DNA of 64,000 bases from JAJKIV01 sp036741775 (GTDB lineage: Bacteria; Gemmatimonadota; Gemmatimonadetes; Gemmatimonadales; Gemmatimonadaceae): positions 5,104 to 69,103 of the forward strand of contig DAINRQ010000024.1 in the NCBI GenBank assembly GCA_036741775.1, in the 5' to 3' direction. The notes under the pieces were generated by a model. It saw nothing but the letters and a program-made list of their open reading frames with translations. It ran no database searches and had not been told where the DNA came from. The stretch's first letter is position 1, and each line of letters begins with the position of its first letter. The translations under genes were made by a program, and so were the position numbers. This document shows, in pieces, positions 1-7,959 of the stretch.

Positions 1-1
1 G

Positions 2-334
2 CTCGACTCGGCGTACAAGGCGCACCCCGGCGACTCGGCGCGCGCGACCCGGCTCGCGGTGCGTGACACGGTGTACGCTCGTGCGCGCGAGCATCTGCTT
101 CGCGACGTCGCGCCGCGGCTGAAGACGATCTCGCCACAGCGTGTTGCCCGCATTCGGATCGACAACAACGCGGCGCTCCTCGCGCGCCGGATCTACCTCA
201 CCGACCTGGAGCTGTTCGACCGCGTGTGGGAGCGCGAAGGTCGCAACCTTCGCCTAACGATCGAGCGCGTGATCGCGATCGCGAAAGACGCGGATGACCC
301 GTACGCCGCGGTGAAAGCCTGGCTCGGTGAATAG
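2..334 (+). CDS. Predicted aminopeptidase, C-terminal part (5' end outside window)
   Basis: The reading frame is open from base 2 to a TAG at 332-334, so the gene enters from the left edge. The last ~110 residues carry an R-I-D-N-N-A-A-L-L...Y segment followed by F-D-R-V-W and a short helix. This resembles the C-terminal 'NNA..Y..F' end of the predicted aminopeptidase family PF10023, whose zinc motif would lie upstream and is not visible here. A GTG at 59 is an internal codon, not a convincing start, because the frame upstream of it reads as protein. Family assignment comes from recall of a short C-terminal pattern and is moderate. Confidence 0.6.
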   Translation, partial: LDSAYKAHPGDSARATRLAVRDTVYARAREHLLRDVAPRLKTISPQRVARIRIDNNAALLARRIYLTDLELFDRVWEREGRNLRLTIERVIAIAKDADDPYAAVKAWLGE

Positions 335-390
335 ATTGGCTCCGAGCCTCATCGCACCCCGTTCGCATCGCGACCGGTCCAGGTGGGGAA

Positions 391-621
391 AAGGCAGGAG
401 GGGGATGGACAGGATGAACAGGATGACGAAGATGACCAACGCGGCAGCGCGGTCGCTCGCGCAAGCGGCCTGAGATCAAGAGGGGAACGGCTTTCAGAGA
501 CGGCGGCGTCCCGGGCGGCCGTTCCCCCCTCTCCTTTTTCAGGCCGCTCGAGAGACCAACGCTGCCGCCGCCCGAGTCATCTTCGTCATCCTGTTCATCC
601 CGTCCATCCTGTCTCCTGCCG
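391..621. repeat. Long inverted-repeat element, family G
   Basis: The left arm (about 391-450) contains GGATGGACAGGATGAACAGG followed by GATGACGAAGATGACC. The right arm (about 560-621) contains the reverse complement, ending in CTGTCTCCTGCC. Inner arms (GAGGGGAACGG near 481 and CCGTTCCCCCCTC near 521) pair as well, so the whole 230 bp can fold. No convincing gene lies inside. It sits between the 3' ends of a plus-strand and a minus-strand gene, where it could end transcription from both sides. No coding capacity for a transposase is seen. Confidence 0.75.
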
Positions 622-698
622 TTTCAGTAGCGACTGTTTCGGCGCGACGCGGCTCGCTCGCGTAAAGTTTAGCGGACCTCCGGCGGGCCTGGATATCG

Positions 699-2789
699 TT
701 AGGCCCCGAACCGCCCGCGCAAGAGTGCTCGGAGATCGATCTTGCCCGCCGCGGGCGCGGGCTCGGCGTCTGGTTCGACGCTCCCGTCCATCCGCGGCAC
801 GACGCGCTCCATCTTCTCTCGGACCCCGCGGTCCAGGAATCGGGAGAGCTGATCGATCGAGTAGTCGGCCCCTCGGCGCGTCGAATAGGAGTTGAGCGGA
901 CATATCACGGCGAGGTGATTGCGGGCTCGCGTTAGGCCGACGTACATGAGCCGGCGCTCTTCCTCGAGCTCATCGTCATCGTTGATCGCGCGGGCCATCG
1001 GAAACCAGCCATCGGCCGCCCAGATCACGAACACCGCGTCCCACTCCTTGCCCTTCGCGCTGTGCGCGGTGCTGAGCGTGAGCACGTCGCGCTCCTCGTC
1101 CGAACCTCCGGCGAGGTCCTGCGTGGCCTGCGGCGGCTCGAGGGCGAGCGCCGAGAGGAATGCCTCGCGGCTCGGGTAGCCCCCGGCGATCTGCTGCAGC
1201 TGGTCGAGGTCCGCGAGGCGCGGCTCCACACGATCGTACTTCTCGCGCAACAGGTCGTCATACAGCTGCCTGACGCGAGAGATGTCCGCGGCCACCGACG
1301 ACACGTCGAGCACTGCGGTCGAGCGGAGCTGGTCGAGTAGCGCCACGAGCTGGCCGTGCGCCTCGCGCGCTCGTGCGGGGGCGCGGTACTGGCCGAACGC
1401 GCGCGAGTCCCACGCCATCTGCGCCATCGTGTCGATCGCCGCGCGCGCCGTGACGTCACCGATGCCCGGCAACAGCATCAGGATCCGGTACCAGCTCACC
1501 TCATCGCGCGGGTTCTCGAGAATCCGGAGGAACGCCAGCACGTCCTTCACGTGCGCCGCCTCGAGGAACTTGAGCCCGCCCCACTTCTCGAACGGGATGT
1601 TCCGGGCCGTGAGCTCGATCTCGAGGTCGGCCGACATGTACCCGGCGCGGAACAGCACCGCCATCTCGCGCAGCGGCGTCCCGTTCTCGTGCAGCTCGAG
1701 GATGCGCTCCACGACGAACCGGGTCTGCTGCTGCTCGTCCTGCGTCGTCACGAGCCACGGCTTCTCTCCGCCAGACCGCTTGGTCCAGAGCGTCTTGGTG
1801 TAGCGCTCCGCCGCGCGCGAAATGAGCGCGTTGCTCGCGTCGAGGATAGGCTGCGTCGACCGGTAGTTCTGTTCCAGCGCGACGATAGTGGCGCCGGGGA
1901 ACTGACGGGGGAAATCGAGGATGTTCCGGAAGCTCGCGCCGCGGAACGAGTAGATGCTCTGCGCGTCGTCGCCTACCACCGTGATGTTGCTGTGCCGCCT
2001 GCACATTCCGCGAAGGATGCGCGCCTGCAACAGGTTCGTGTCCTGGTACTCGTCCACCAGAATGTGGTCATGAAGGGCCCCAATTCGGTCAGCGATTGGC
2101 GGCGCCGCCTCGAGCATCGTCGCCCAGAAGAGCAGGAGGTCGTCGTAGTCGACGAGGTTGCGCTCCGACTTCCGGCGCGTGTAGTCGGCGAAAATCCGTA
2201 GAAAATCCTCATGATAGTCGACGAACTGCGAATACTCGTCGCGCAGGATGTCGTCGACCGGGATCTCGGTGTTGATGTGGCGCGAGTAGACGTAGTGCAG
2301 CGTCTCCTTCTTCGGAAACCGCTTCTTCGAGTCCGCGTAGCCGAGTTGGGCCCGGGCGAGCTGGATGAGGTCTTCGGCGTCGCCCTGGTCCATGATGGTG
2401 AAGTCGTTCGGCACTCCGGCAGCGGCGCCGTACTTCCGGAGCAGTCGATGCGCTGTCGCGTGGAACGTCCCGCCTTGTACGCCGCGGCAGGCACCGCCAA
2501 CGAGCCGTTCGGCCCGTGAGAGCATTTCCTGGGCGGCGCGGCGGGTGAAGGTGAGGAGGAGAATGCGCTCCGGCCGAACCCCGCGCTCTACGAGATGGGC
2601 GACGCGGTAGATCAGTGTTCGCGTTTTTCCGGTTCCCGCACCGGCGATGATGAGGAGCGGACCGTCGCCGAAGGTCGCCGCCGCTGCCTGTTCGGGATTG
2701 AGCTCCGACGCGAGGTCGCGTCCACGCCCGCGCACCGACTCGGCGCGTGCTTCGACGCTTTGGCCCTCGTAGACCCGCGTGTCCGTCAT
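699..2789 (-). CDS. UvrD/PcrA/Rep-type ATP-dependent 3'-5' DNA helicase
   Basis: This 696-residue protein has the SF1A helicase motifs in order: Walker A GAGTGKT (residues 50-56), the TFTRRAAQEM motif Ia (~80-89), Walker B VDEYQD (245-250), GDDAQSIYSFRGA motif III (~270-283), motif V TAHSAKGKEWDAVFV and motif VI EEERRLMYVGLTRAR. The family unwinds DNA during repair and replication restart. I chose the ATG at 2789 (MTDTRVYEG). An upstream ATG would run through the palindrome at 2890-2939 and give a low-complexity Arg-rich extension. The TAA stop lies inside a CGTTAGG word. It is shorter than UvrD of enterobacteria (~720). UvrD, PcrA and Rep cannot be told apart here. Confidence 0.93.
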   Translation of the reverse strand: MTDTRVYEGQSVEARAESVRGRGRDLASELNPEQAAAATFGDGPLLIIAGAGTGKTRTLIYRVAHLVERGVRPERILLLTFTRRAAQEMLSRAERLVGGACRGVQGGTFHATAHRLLRKYGAAAGVPNDFTIMDQGDAEDLIQLARAQLGYADSKKRFPKKETLHYVYSRHINTEIPVDDILRDEYSQFVDYHEDFLRIFADYTRRKSERNLVDYDDLLLFWATMLEAAPPIADRIGALHDHILVDEYQDTNLLQARILRGMCRRHSNITVVGDDAQSIYSFRGASFRNILDFPRQFPGATIVALEQNYRSTQPILDASNALISRAAERYTKTLWTKRSGGEKPWLVTTQDEQQQTRFVVERILELHENGTPLREMAVLFRAGYMSADLEIELTARNIPFEKWGGLKFLEAAHVKDVLAFLRILENPRDEVSWYRILMLLPGIGDVTARAAIDTMAQMAWDSRAFGQYRAPARAREAHGQLVALLDQLRSTAVLDVSSVAADISRVRQLYDDLLREKYDRVEPRLADLDQLQQIAGGYPSREAFLSALALEPPQATQDLAGGSDEERDVLTLSTAHSAKGKEWDAVFVIWAADGWFPMARAINDDDELEEERRLMYVGLTRARNHLAVICPLNSYSTRRGADYSIDQLSRFLDRGVREKMERVVPRMDGSVEPDAEPAPAAGKIDLRALLRGRFGA

Positions 2790-2889
2790 GAGGCGGAATA
2801 TACGCGTCCGGGCGGAGATTGCCGGTGTCTTTTCGGACAGCCGATGCCCCTCTCTGGGGATAACTCCGAAAACGTTGAACCGCAGAGGG

Positions 2890-2939
2890 CGCAGGGGGCG
2901 CAGAGGGCTACGCCGGCGTAGCCCTCTGCGCCCCCTGCG
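2890..2939. repeat. Perfect 25-bp-stem palindrome, family E (GCAGAGGGCGCAGGG)
   Basis: Bases 2890-2914 and 2915-2939 are exact reverse complements with no loop, centred on CGCC/GGCG. The left side carries additional imperfect copies of the unit CGCAGAGGG or CGCAGGGGG (2877-2907). It lies about 100 bp upstream of the helicase start and would be transcribed in its leader if the promoter is beyond it. Short GCAGAGG-unit repeats of this style occur in many GC-rich genomes (recall). Confidence 0.9.
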
Positions 2940-2945
2940 GTTCAT

Positions 2946-3813
2946 TTCATCAAGGCATGCCGATAGAGGGGAGCGCGGCTCTACGCGGCGCCCGAATCAA
3001 AGGAAGTATCGGACGAATTTCCTGCTTTCGTTACCGGTTTCGGGGTGTGCTCGTCACAATGTGCCATGAAGAAGGTGAATTATCGGACAAGATGTCCGGC
3101 GAGGTCCTGTAGGAGCTGCGGCGATGCCGTCGTACGTTCTCGCGCGCCATTCGGATTGGCAGCCGTGTCTTCCTGCGTGTCGGCTCGCTTCGAATCGAAA
3201 CGACTTGAGGGGGAGGCAATCGGGCCGCGGCCCGGGTCCGGTCGCTTCGTCGGCACGTGGGAGACGCGCGGCGTTGGTGTGATCGACGGAACGTGCTCGC
3301 TCAATTCGGGCAGCATCGCGTGGAGCGCGGAAGTCGTTCCGGTGAGCTCGACCCACGGTGGTTGTAACCGGTCAATGTGGGAGTCACCGGTCGCCGAGTT
3401 GTTAGGTGAGTGATGCGTATCTATCGCTGGCGAAAGGCGCTACACGTTATGCCGCTCGAATCGGTTGTCTTGACCGTTCCACCAGGTCCGTCTATACTGT
3501 CGCGCGCTGCGGCTGCCACGTTTGGGGCCGCAATCGTGTTTCCGGTCAACGTCGATTGGTGACTTGCGAAATGCGTCGCTGGGAAAGTGACGCGACTGGA
3601 AAGGCGAGGGTCATTGCACGTGACGCGATGGCGGTCGGTCGGAAGGGCCGTCATCGAACCCGAGGTGGAAGGGTAGGCGGGAAAGCAGCTTAGTCGCTGC
3701 TCTCGTCAATGCTGTCCGCTGAAGGAGTCTGTTTGTCCGAAGCACCTTGCACGCACGTAGTCGCACGTTCGTAGTCCACGCTGTCGCAGTAGAACTCTCA
3801 AAGGGGGAAAGGG
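2946..3813. other. 868-bp gene-poor intergenic region
   Basis: It separates the divergent helicase and Ig-like lipoprotein genes. Open frames of 90-120 codons exist on both strands but have Arg/Ser-rich composition typical of GC-rich non-coding frames, no recognisable motif and no good ribosome-binding site. The one clear signal is the promoter at 3470-3498. I see no tRNA or riboswitch. Confidence 0.5.
3470..3498 (+). promoter_or_regulatory. Sigma70-like promoter with 17-bp spacer
   Basis: TTGACC (3470-3475) and TATACT (3493-3498) are separated by exactly 17 bp, each one mismatch from the sigma70 consensus. It points toward the lipoprotein gene at 3814, implying a leader of about 310 nt, or it may start a separate small RNA. 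Confidence 0.6.
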
Positions 3814-6609
3814 ATGCAAAAACTCACGCGGACGTTGGCCATGGCCAGCGCGCTCGCCTTTGCAGGCGTGCTCGCTGGTTGCGGTGACGACGTCACCGTC
3901 AACCCGGATCGCCGGGTCACGATTACGCCACCGAGCGCCTCTATCAAGGTAGGCGACGCGGTGACGTTCTCGGCCACGGTATCCGGGCTGTCGAACACGG
4001 CGGTCACGTGGGCCACGGATAACCAGGCCGTGGCTACCGTGGACAACAATGGTAAGGCGACGGCCGTCTCGGTCGGTACCGCGACGATCACCGCGACGGC
4101 GTCGGGTGATGCCGCGGTCAAGGCGAGCGCCGTTGTCACGGTGACCGGCTCTGGCGTCACGGCCGTTGTCGTGTCGCCGAACGCCCAGATCCTCAAGGCG
4201 GGCGAGTTCGTTCAGGCGACCGCGAACGTCACCGCGGACCCTGGCGTCGCGCGCACCGTGACCTGGTCCTCGAGCGCCAACGCTGTTGCCACCGTCGATC
4301 AGACGGGTAAGGTCACTGCCGTTTCCGAGGGCTCCGCGACGATCACGGCCGCGTCGACGGTCGATCCGAGCGTCACCGGCTCCATGGCCCTCACGGTCCG
4401 TCCGCTGACGCAGGCCCAGGTCAGCATCCAGGCCGTTACCCAGGGCGGGACGAACCAGCCGGTCAACTTCAACAACGTTCAGGGACAGATCGACGTCGTG
4501 TTGAACGTGGATCCGGGCGACGAAACCGTCAGCACCGTCTCGGTCAACATCGACGGCCAGGCGGCTTGCACGCGCGCCCTCAGCGGGTCGGAGAGCGAGG
4601 CGCTTCGCCTGGCAGCTGCGTTCCCGAACCTTGCGTCGATCGAAGCGGTCGATGTCGTGTGCTCCATCAACACGGCCGAATTCGACCCAGAGGACGGTTC
4701 CGTATCGTTCCTGAACGGCCAGCACACGATTTCCGCCACGGCGGAAGTTGCCGGTCCGCCGGCGCGCACCATTACGAGCTCCGCGCAGCCGGCCACGTTC
4801 AACAACCAGAGCGGCTTCATCGCGATGGTCAGCAACACGAACACTGTCGGAGGCCCCGCGTCGGCGATCAACCCGACCAACGGCCTCCGGTACATCCAGG
4901 GCGACGTGACGCTCACGCTGGCCGCGGTGAACTACACGGCTGGTGGCGCCACGGTCACCTCGGTCAATGGCAACTTCCTCGGCCAGGCGTTCAGCAACAA
5001 CACGCCGACCGGTCAGATCTTCACGATCGCGTTGACCGAAGAAGATGACCTTGATGACTACCAGACGCCGCTCGGCTCCGCGCACTCGATCCCGGTCGTC
5101 ACCAGCTCGACCCTGAGCAGTGGCGTCCAGGGCCCGACGCAGATCCTCAACGTTGGCGCGAGTGCCGACAACCTCGGTCTCGCACGGTTTGACTCGGTTC
5201 GCGTCGACAACGTCGAGCCGGCTACGCCGACGCTCGCTGCGTTCCCGAACTGGCTCTCCGCCGCCTTCGCGTTCGACAGCACGAGCGCCAACGTCAGCAA
5301 CGTCATGGACGCTGGCGTCAACAACGTCACGTTGCAGTTCTACGTGATCGACGGCGCGCTCCCGGATGACGATGCGTGCGACCTTACGGGCATGACGGCC
5401 GTTACGACGGCTGAGGCGCTTGCGGAGTCGCTTACGTCGCTCGAGTACAACGGCAAGGTCGTCATCACGGACGCCCTTGGAAACCGCACCTGCGTCGACT
5501 TCGCCAACACGTTTGGCGTCGACAAGGGCGCGCCCGAGGTCGAGGACATCGAAGCGCCGGCCGACGGCGACATCTTCGCCACGATCGCCGCTCCGGACGA
5601 TGCCATCTCGCTCACGATTTCCGACACGCTGTCGGGACCGCGCGAGCCCGACCCGATCAACCTGAGCATCCGTCGCCGCACCGCGACCGCGACCACGTGT
5701 CTCGTGGGCTCGGGATCGGCCTGTAACCAGGTCGCTTCCGCGAACCCGGCCGACTCGCGCGGCGGCTCCACCACGGCTGCGTACTACACGTACACCGTCT
5801 CGGCGTCCGACTCTGCGAACAACGCGACGGAGAACACCGTGGCGACGTTCCTGTTCGATGACGTCGCACCGGCGCAGACCGGTGCGCCGCAGCAGCCTGC
5901 CACGTACACGGCGGGTGCAGCCGCGACGTTCACGGTTGCAGCGTCGGATAACCTCGACCTGGGTGCTCCGACCGGAATCCTGACGTACGCCGGCCGGGAC
6001 ATCATCGAGTTTGCCGGTAGCGCGCTCGGTACGTTCGGGTTCGACGTGTTCACGCGGACGGGCACCGCTTCGTTCACCGTGCCCAACTTCATCCGCTGCC
6101 TGAGCCTCAACGGCGACACGACGGCCGCGGGTGGCGTGAAGGCGACCAGCTACAACATCCTGATCAACGACCTTGCCGGTAACTCGACGGCCGTCGGCGA
6201 TACGCCGATCCCGGCCATCGCGGTTCCGAACTGCGGCACGGTCGGCAACTCCGACTTCGCCGGCACGGGCTTCACGCTCACGTCGTCGGAGACGGACCTG
6301 TCGCTCGATGGCGATCCGGATGAGACGACCACGACGCTCAGCGCTCGCGTCGAGACCGTCGCCAGCGAGTCCGCGCAGCCGTTCTCGCGCGTTGATTTCT
6401 ACGTCCGCAACGCCGATGGCCGCCTCCAGCTGATCGGAAGCGATGCCAGCGCGTCGGTTGGACCGCAGGGTGCCATTCGGCCCTTCACGTACACGTTCAA
6501 CTGGACACCGACCACCACAGGCGCCGGGATCGAGGTGCTTGCGATTGGTGTCGATGCCGAGGGCGACGCGATGCTGGTTGGACCGGTCCTCGTCAACGTT
6601 GGCCCGTAA
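3814..6609 (+). CDS. Large surface lipoprotein with two BIG2 Ig-like domains
   Basis: This 931-residue protein starts with a lipoprotein signal peptide: a hydrophobic core, then lipobox L-A-G-C with Cys23. Two bacterial Ig-like (BIG2) repeats follow at roughly residues 36-115 and 118-200. Both have the P-x-x-x-x-x-K-x-G-x-x-V start and the V-T-W-x-(S/T)...V-A-T-V-D-x-x-G-K-(A/V)-T-A-V core. The remainder is Thr/Ser/Asn-rich with beta-sandwich-like segments and a few Cys pairs, such as DDACDLTG. It probably sits on the outside of the outer membrane; adhesion or matrix binding is only a guess. The start has a purine-rich AAAGGGGGAAAGGG leader. Strong terminators follow. Confidence 0.85.
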   Translation: MQKLTRTLAMASALAFAGVLAGCGDDVTVNPDRRVTITPPSASIKVGDAVTFSATVSGLSNTAVTWATDNQAVATVDNNGKATAVSVGTATITATASGDAAVKASAVVTVTGSGVTAVVVSPNAQILKAGEFVQATANVTADPGVARTVTWSSSANAVATVDQTGKVTAVSEGSATITAASTVDPSVTGSMALTVRPLTQAQVSIQAVTQGGTNQPVNFNNVQGQIDVVLNVDPGDETVSTVSVNIDGQAACTRALSGSESEALRLAAAFPNLASIEAVDVVCSINTAEFDPEDGSVSFLNGQHTISATAEVAGPPARTITSSAQPATFNNQSGFIAMVSNTNTVGGPASAINPTNGLRYIQGDVTLTLAAVNYTAGGATVTSVNGNFLGQAFSNNTPTGQIFTIALTEEDDLDDYQTPLGSAHSIPVVTSSTLSSGVQGPTQILNVGASADNLGLARFDSVRVDNVEPATPTLAAFPNWLSAAFAFDSTSANVSNVMDAGVNNVTLQFYVIDGALPDDDACDLTGMTAVTTAEALAESLTSLEYNGKVVITDALGNRTCVDFANTFGVDKGAPEVEDIEAPADGDIFATIAAPDDAISLTISDTLSGPREPDPINLSIRRRTATATTCLVGSGSACNQVASANPADSRGGSTTAAYYTYTVSASDSANNATENTVATFLFDDVAPAQTGAPQQPATYTAGAAATFTVAASDNLDLGAPTGILTYAGRDIIEFAGSALGTFGFDVFTRTGTASFTVPNFIRCLSLNGDTTAAGGVKATSYNILINDLAGNSTAVGDTPIPAIAVPNCGTVGNSDFAGTGFTLTSSETDLSLDGDPDETTTTLSARVETVASESAQPFSRVDFYVRNADGRLQLIGSDASASVGPQGAIRPFTYTFNWTPTTTGAGIEVLAIGVDAEGDAMLVGPVLVNVGP

Positions 6610-6635
6610 TTAAAGCAAGGCTTCACCGATCGATC

Positions 6636-6670
6636 AAAAAGGGTCCTGCCTTCGGGCAGGGCCCTTTTTG
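6636..6670 (+). terminator. Rho-independent terminator of the BIG2 lipoprotein gene
   Basis: The stem AAAAAGGGTCCTGCC pairs with GGCAGGGCCCTTTTT across a UUCG tetraloop and ends in a T-run, 26 bases after the stop codon. The A-run at the 5' side also lets it act from the other strand. Confidence 0.9.
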
Positions 6671-6703
6671 CTTTCGGGTCATGAGTCAGGATCGCGATGT
6701 CAA

Positions 6704-6754
6704 GAGCGCGACAGGGGGAGACGGTTTGACTCACCGTCTCCCCCTGTCGCGCTC
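6704..6754. terminator. Perfect 22-bp-stem hairpin between convergent genes
   Basis: Bases 6704-6725 and 6733-6754 are exact reverse complements around the loop TTGACTC. It lies 33 bp downstream of the stop of the small lipoprotein gene on the minus strand and after the plus-strand terminator. It probably insulates the two converging transcripts. There is no clear T-run on either side. Confidence 0.75.
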
Positions 6755-6787
6755 GCCCGGCAGCCGTTCGCGTTCGCTCTCGGTCGG

Positions 6788-7171
6788 TCAGCGGGGCAGC
6801 ACAGGAATGTTGTTCGCCTTCGCCAGGCTATCGTAGTACGTCCACCCCCAGCCCGTGACCTTCCCATCCGAGATCACGACCGGCGTGAGTGCCGAGGGCG
6901 CCACCGACGAATCGGCCTCCTGCTTGATGCCCCGGCGGTTATAAAACAGCACGTTGGTCGTTCGGCCGTCGAGCAAGTACGTCTCCTGCTTGTAGACATT
7001 GGCCAGCGAGTCGCCGCCCGCGACCCCCTCGGAGAGGATCGCAAGGGCGGAATCGCGACTGATCCCCGGGGAGAGGTTCTCGATTCTCGAGTCGCCGCAG
7101 GCCGAGAGGGCAACGATCGATCCGGCGGCCGCGAGGCCGCACGACAGCCGCCGCACAGCACGAAGGTCCAT
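6788..7171 (-). CDS. Small lipoprotein of unknown function
   Basis: This 127-residue protein has a signal peptide and lipobox L-S-A-C (Cys25). A short mature domain begins G-I-S-R-D-S-A-L-A-I-L and includes T-Y-L-L-D-G-R-T-T-N-V-L-F-Y-N. The helix-then-strand layout is loosely like BamE/SmpA-type small lipoproteins, but I cannot assign it. The start at 7171 is preceded by AGAGGAAT; longer frames lack a good site. It is the last gene after lpdA and lipB on the same strand, 28 bp downstream of lipB, so it is probably cotranscribed. Confidence 0.75.
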   Translation of the reverse strand: MDLRAVRRLSCGLAAAGSIVALSACGDSRIENLSPGISRDSALAILSEGVAGGDSLANVYKQETYLLDGRTTNVLFYNRRGIKQEADSSVAPSALTPVVISDGKVTGWGWTYYDSLAKANNIPVLPR

Positions 7172-7199
7172 GTATTCCTCTGGTGTGTCCTGGTGGTCG

Positions 7200-7949
7200 T
7201 TAATTCGGTGGAGAGAGGACACCGCCGGCGTCGGCGGCGACTGCGGGTGTCACGAGGTCGCTCGCCGCAACGTCGCGCGGCGTCAGGCCGAACGTGGCTC
7301 CGAAGGCGCGCGTGACCGCACCGGCGACAGCGCGCATCTCCACAGCCCCTGCCGTGAGCTCGCGCGCCACCGAGGTCATCGCGACGTCCACGATGCCGCA
7401 GGGCACGATGAGATCGAAGTAGCGAAGGTCGGTGGTGACATTGAGCGCGAAGCCGTGCCACGTGACCCAGTCGCGTGCGTGGACCCCTATGGAGGCGATC
7501 TTCCGCGGGCCTTTATCGCCAGCGTCAACCCACACGCCGGTGTAGCGCTCCACGCGTGCGCCGCGCAACCCGAACTCGGCGAGAGCCTCGATCAACGCCT
7601 GCTCGACCTGCCGCAGGTACCAGTGCAGGTCTTTCCGATGCCGCTTGAGATCGAGGATCGGATATCCCACGAGCTGCCCCGGCCCATGGAATGTGATGTC
7701 ACCGCCGCGCTCGACCTCGAACAGCTCGACGCCCTGCGAGGCCAGGAACTCGGGAGACGCAACAAGATTCGCTGCTTTCGCGGTGCGCCCGAGTGTGACC
7801 ACGGGCGGGTGCTCGACCAGCAGAAGCACATCCTGATCGATCTCCCCACTGATGCGACGGCGCGCGACGTCCCGCTGCAGCTCGAGCGCGGCAGCGTAGG
7901 GAAGGGTACCGAGATCGGCGACGAGCAGCCCGCCGACAGCCTCGCTCAC
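7200..7949 (-). CDS. lipB: Octanoyltransferase LipB
   Basis: LipB moves the octanoyl group from acyl carrier protein to the lipoyl lysine of E2 subunits and GcvH, the first step of lipoate synthesis. The 249-residue sequence shows the family signatures RGGDITFHGPGQLVGYPI (81-98), the catalytic Lys in PRKIASIGVH (Lys150) and the catalytic Cys in IVPCGI (Cys184). It lies 10 bp downstream of lpdA, which acts on lipoylated complexes, and its partner lipA heads the PDH cluster 8 kb away on the same strand. The start overlaps nothing and the frame length fits the family (~210-250). Confidence 0.95.
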   Translation of the reverse strand: MSEAVGGLLVADLGTLPYAAALELQRDVARRRISGEIDQDVLLLVEHPPVVTLGRTAKAANLVASPEFLASQGVELFEVERGGDITFHGPGQLVGYPILDLKRHRKDLHWYLRQVEQALIEALAEFGLRGARVERYTGVWVDAGDKGPRKIASIGVHARDWVTWHGFALNVTTDLRYFDLIVPCGIVDVAMTSVARELTAGAVEMRAVAGAVTRAFGATFGLTPRDVAASDLVTPAVAADAGGVLSPPN

Positions 7950-7959
7950 GGCACTCGCC

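Noticed and set aside
383..895. 170-codon plus-strand frame between the aminopeptidase end and the helicase
   Set aside because: It runs through the family G repeat and the antisense of the helicase 3' end; composition is Arg/Ser-rich and no motif or ribosome-binding site is present.
3706..5085. 459-codon minus-strand frame opposite the BIG2 lipoprotein
   Set aside because: Arg/Asp/Gly-rich shadow of a well-supported gene on the other strand; no domain.
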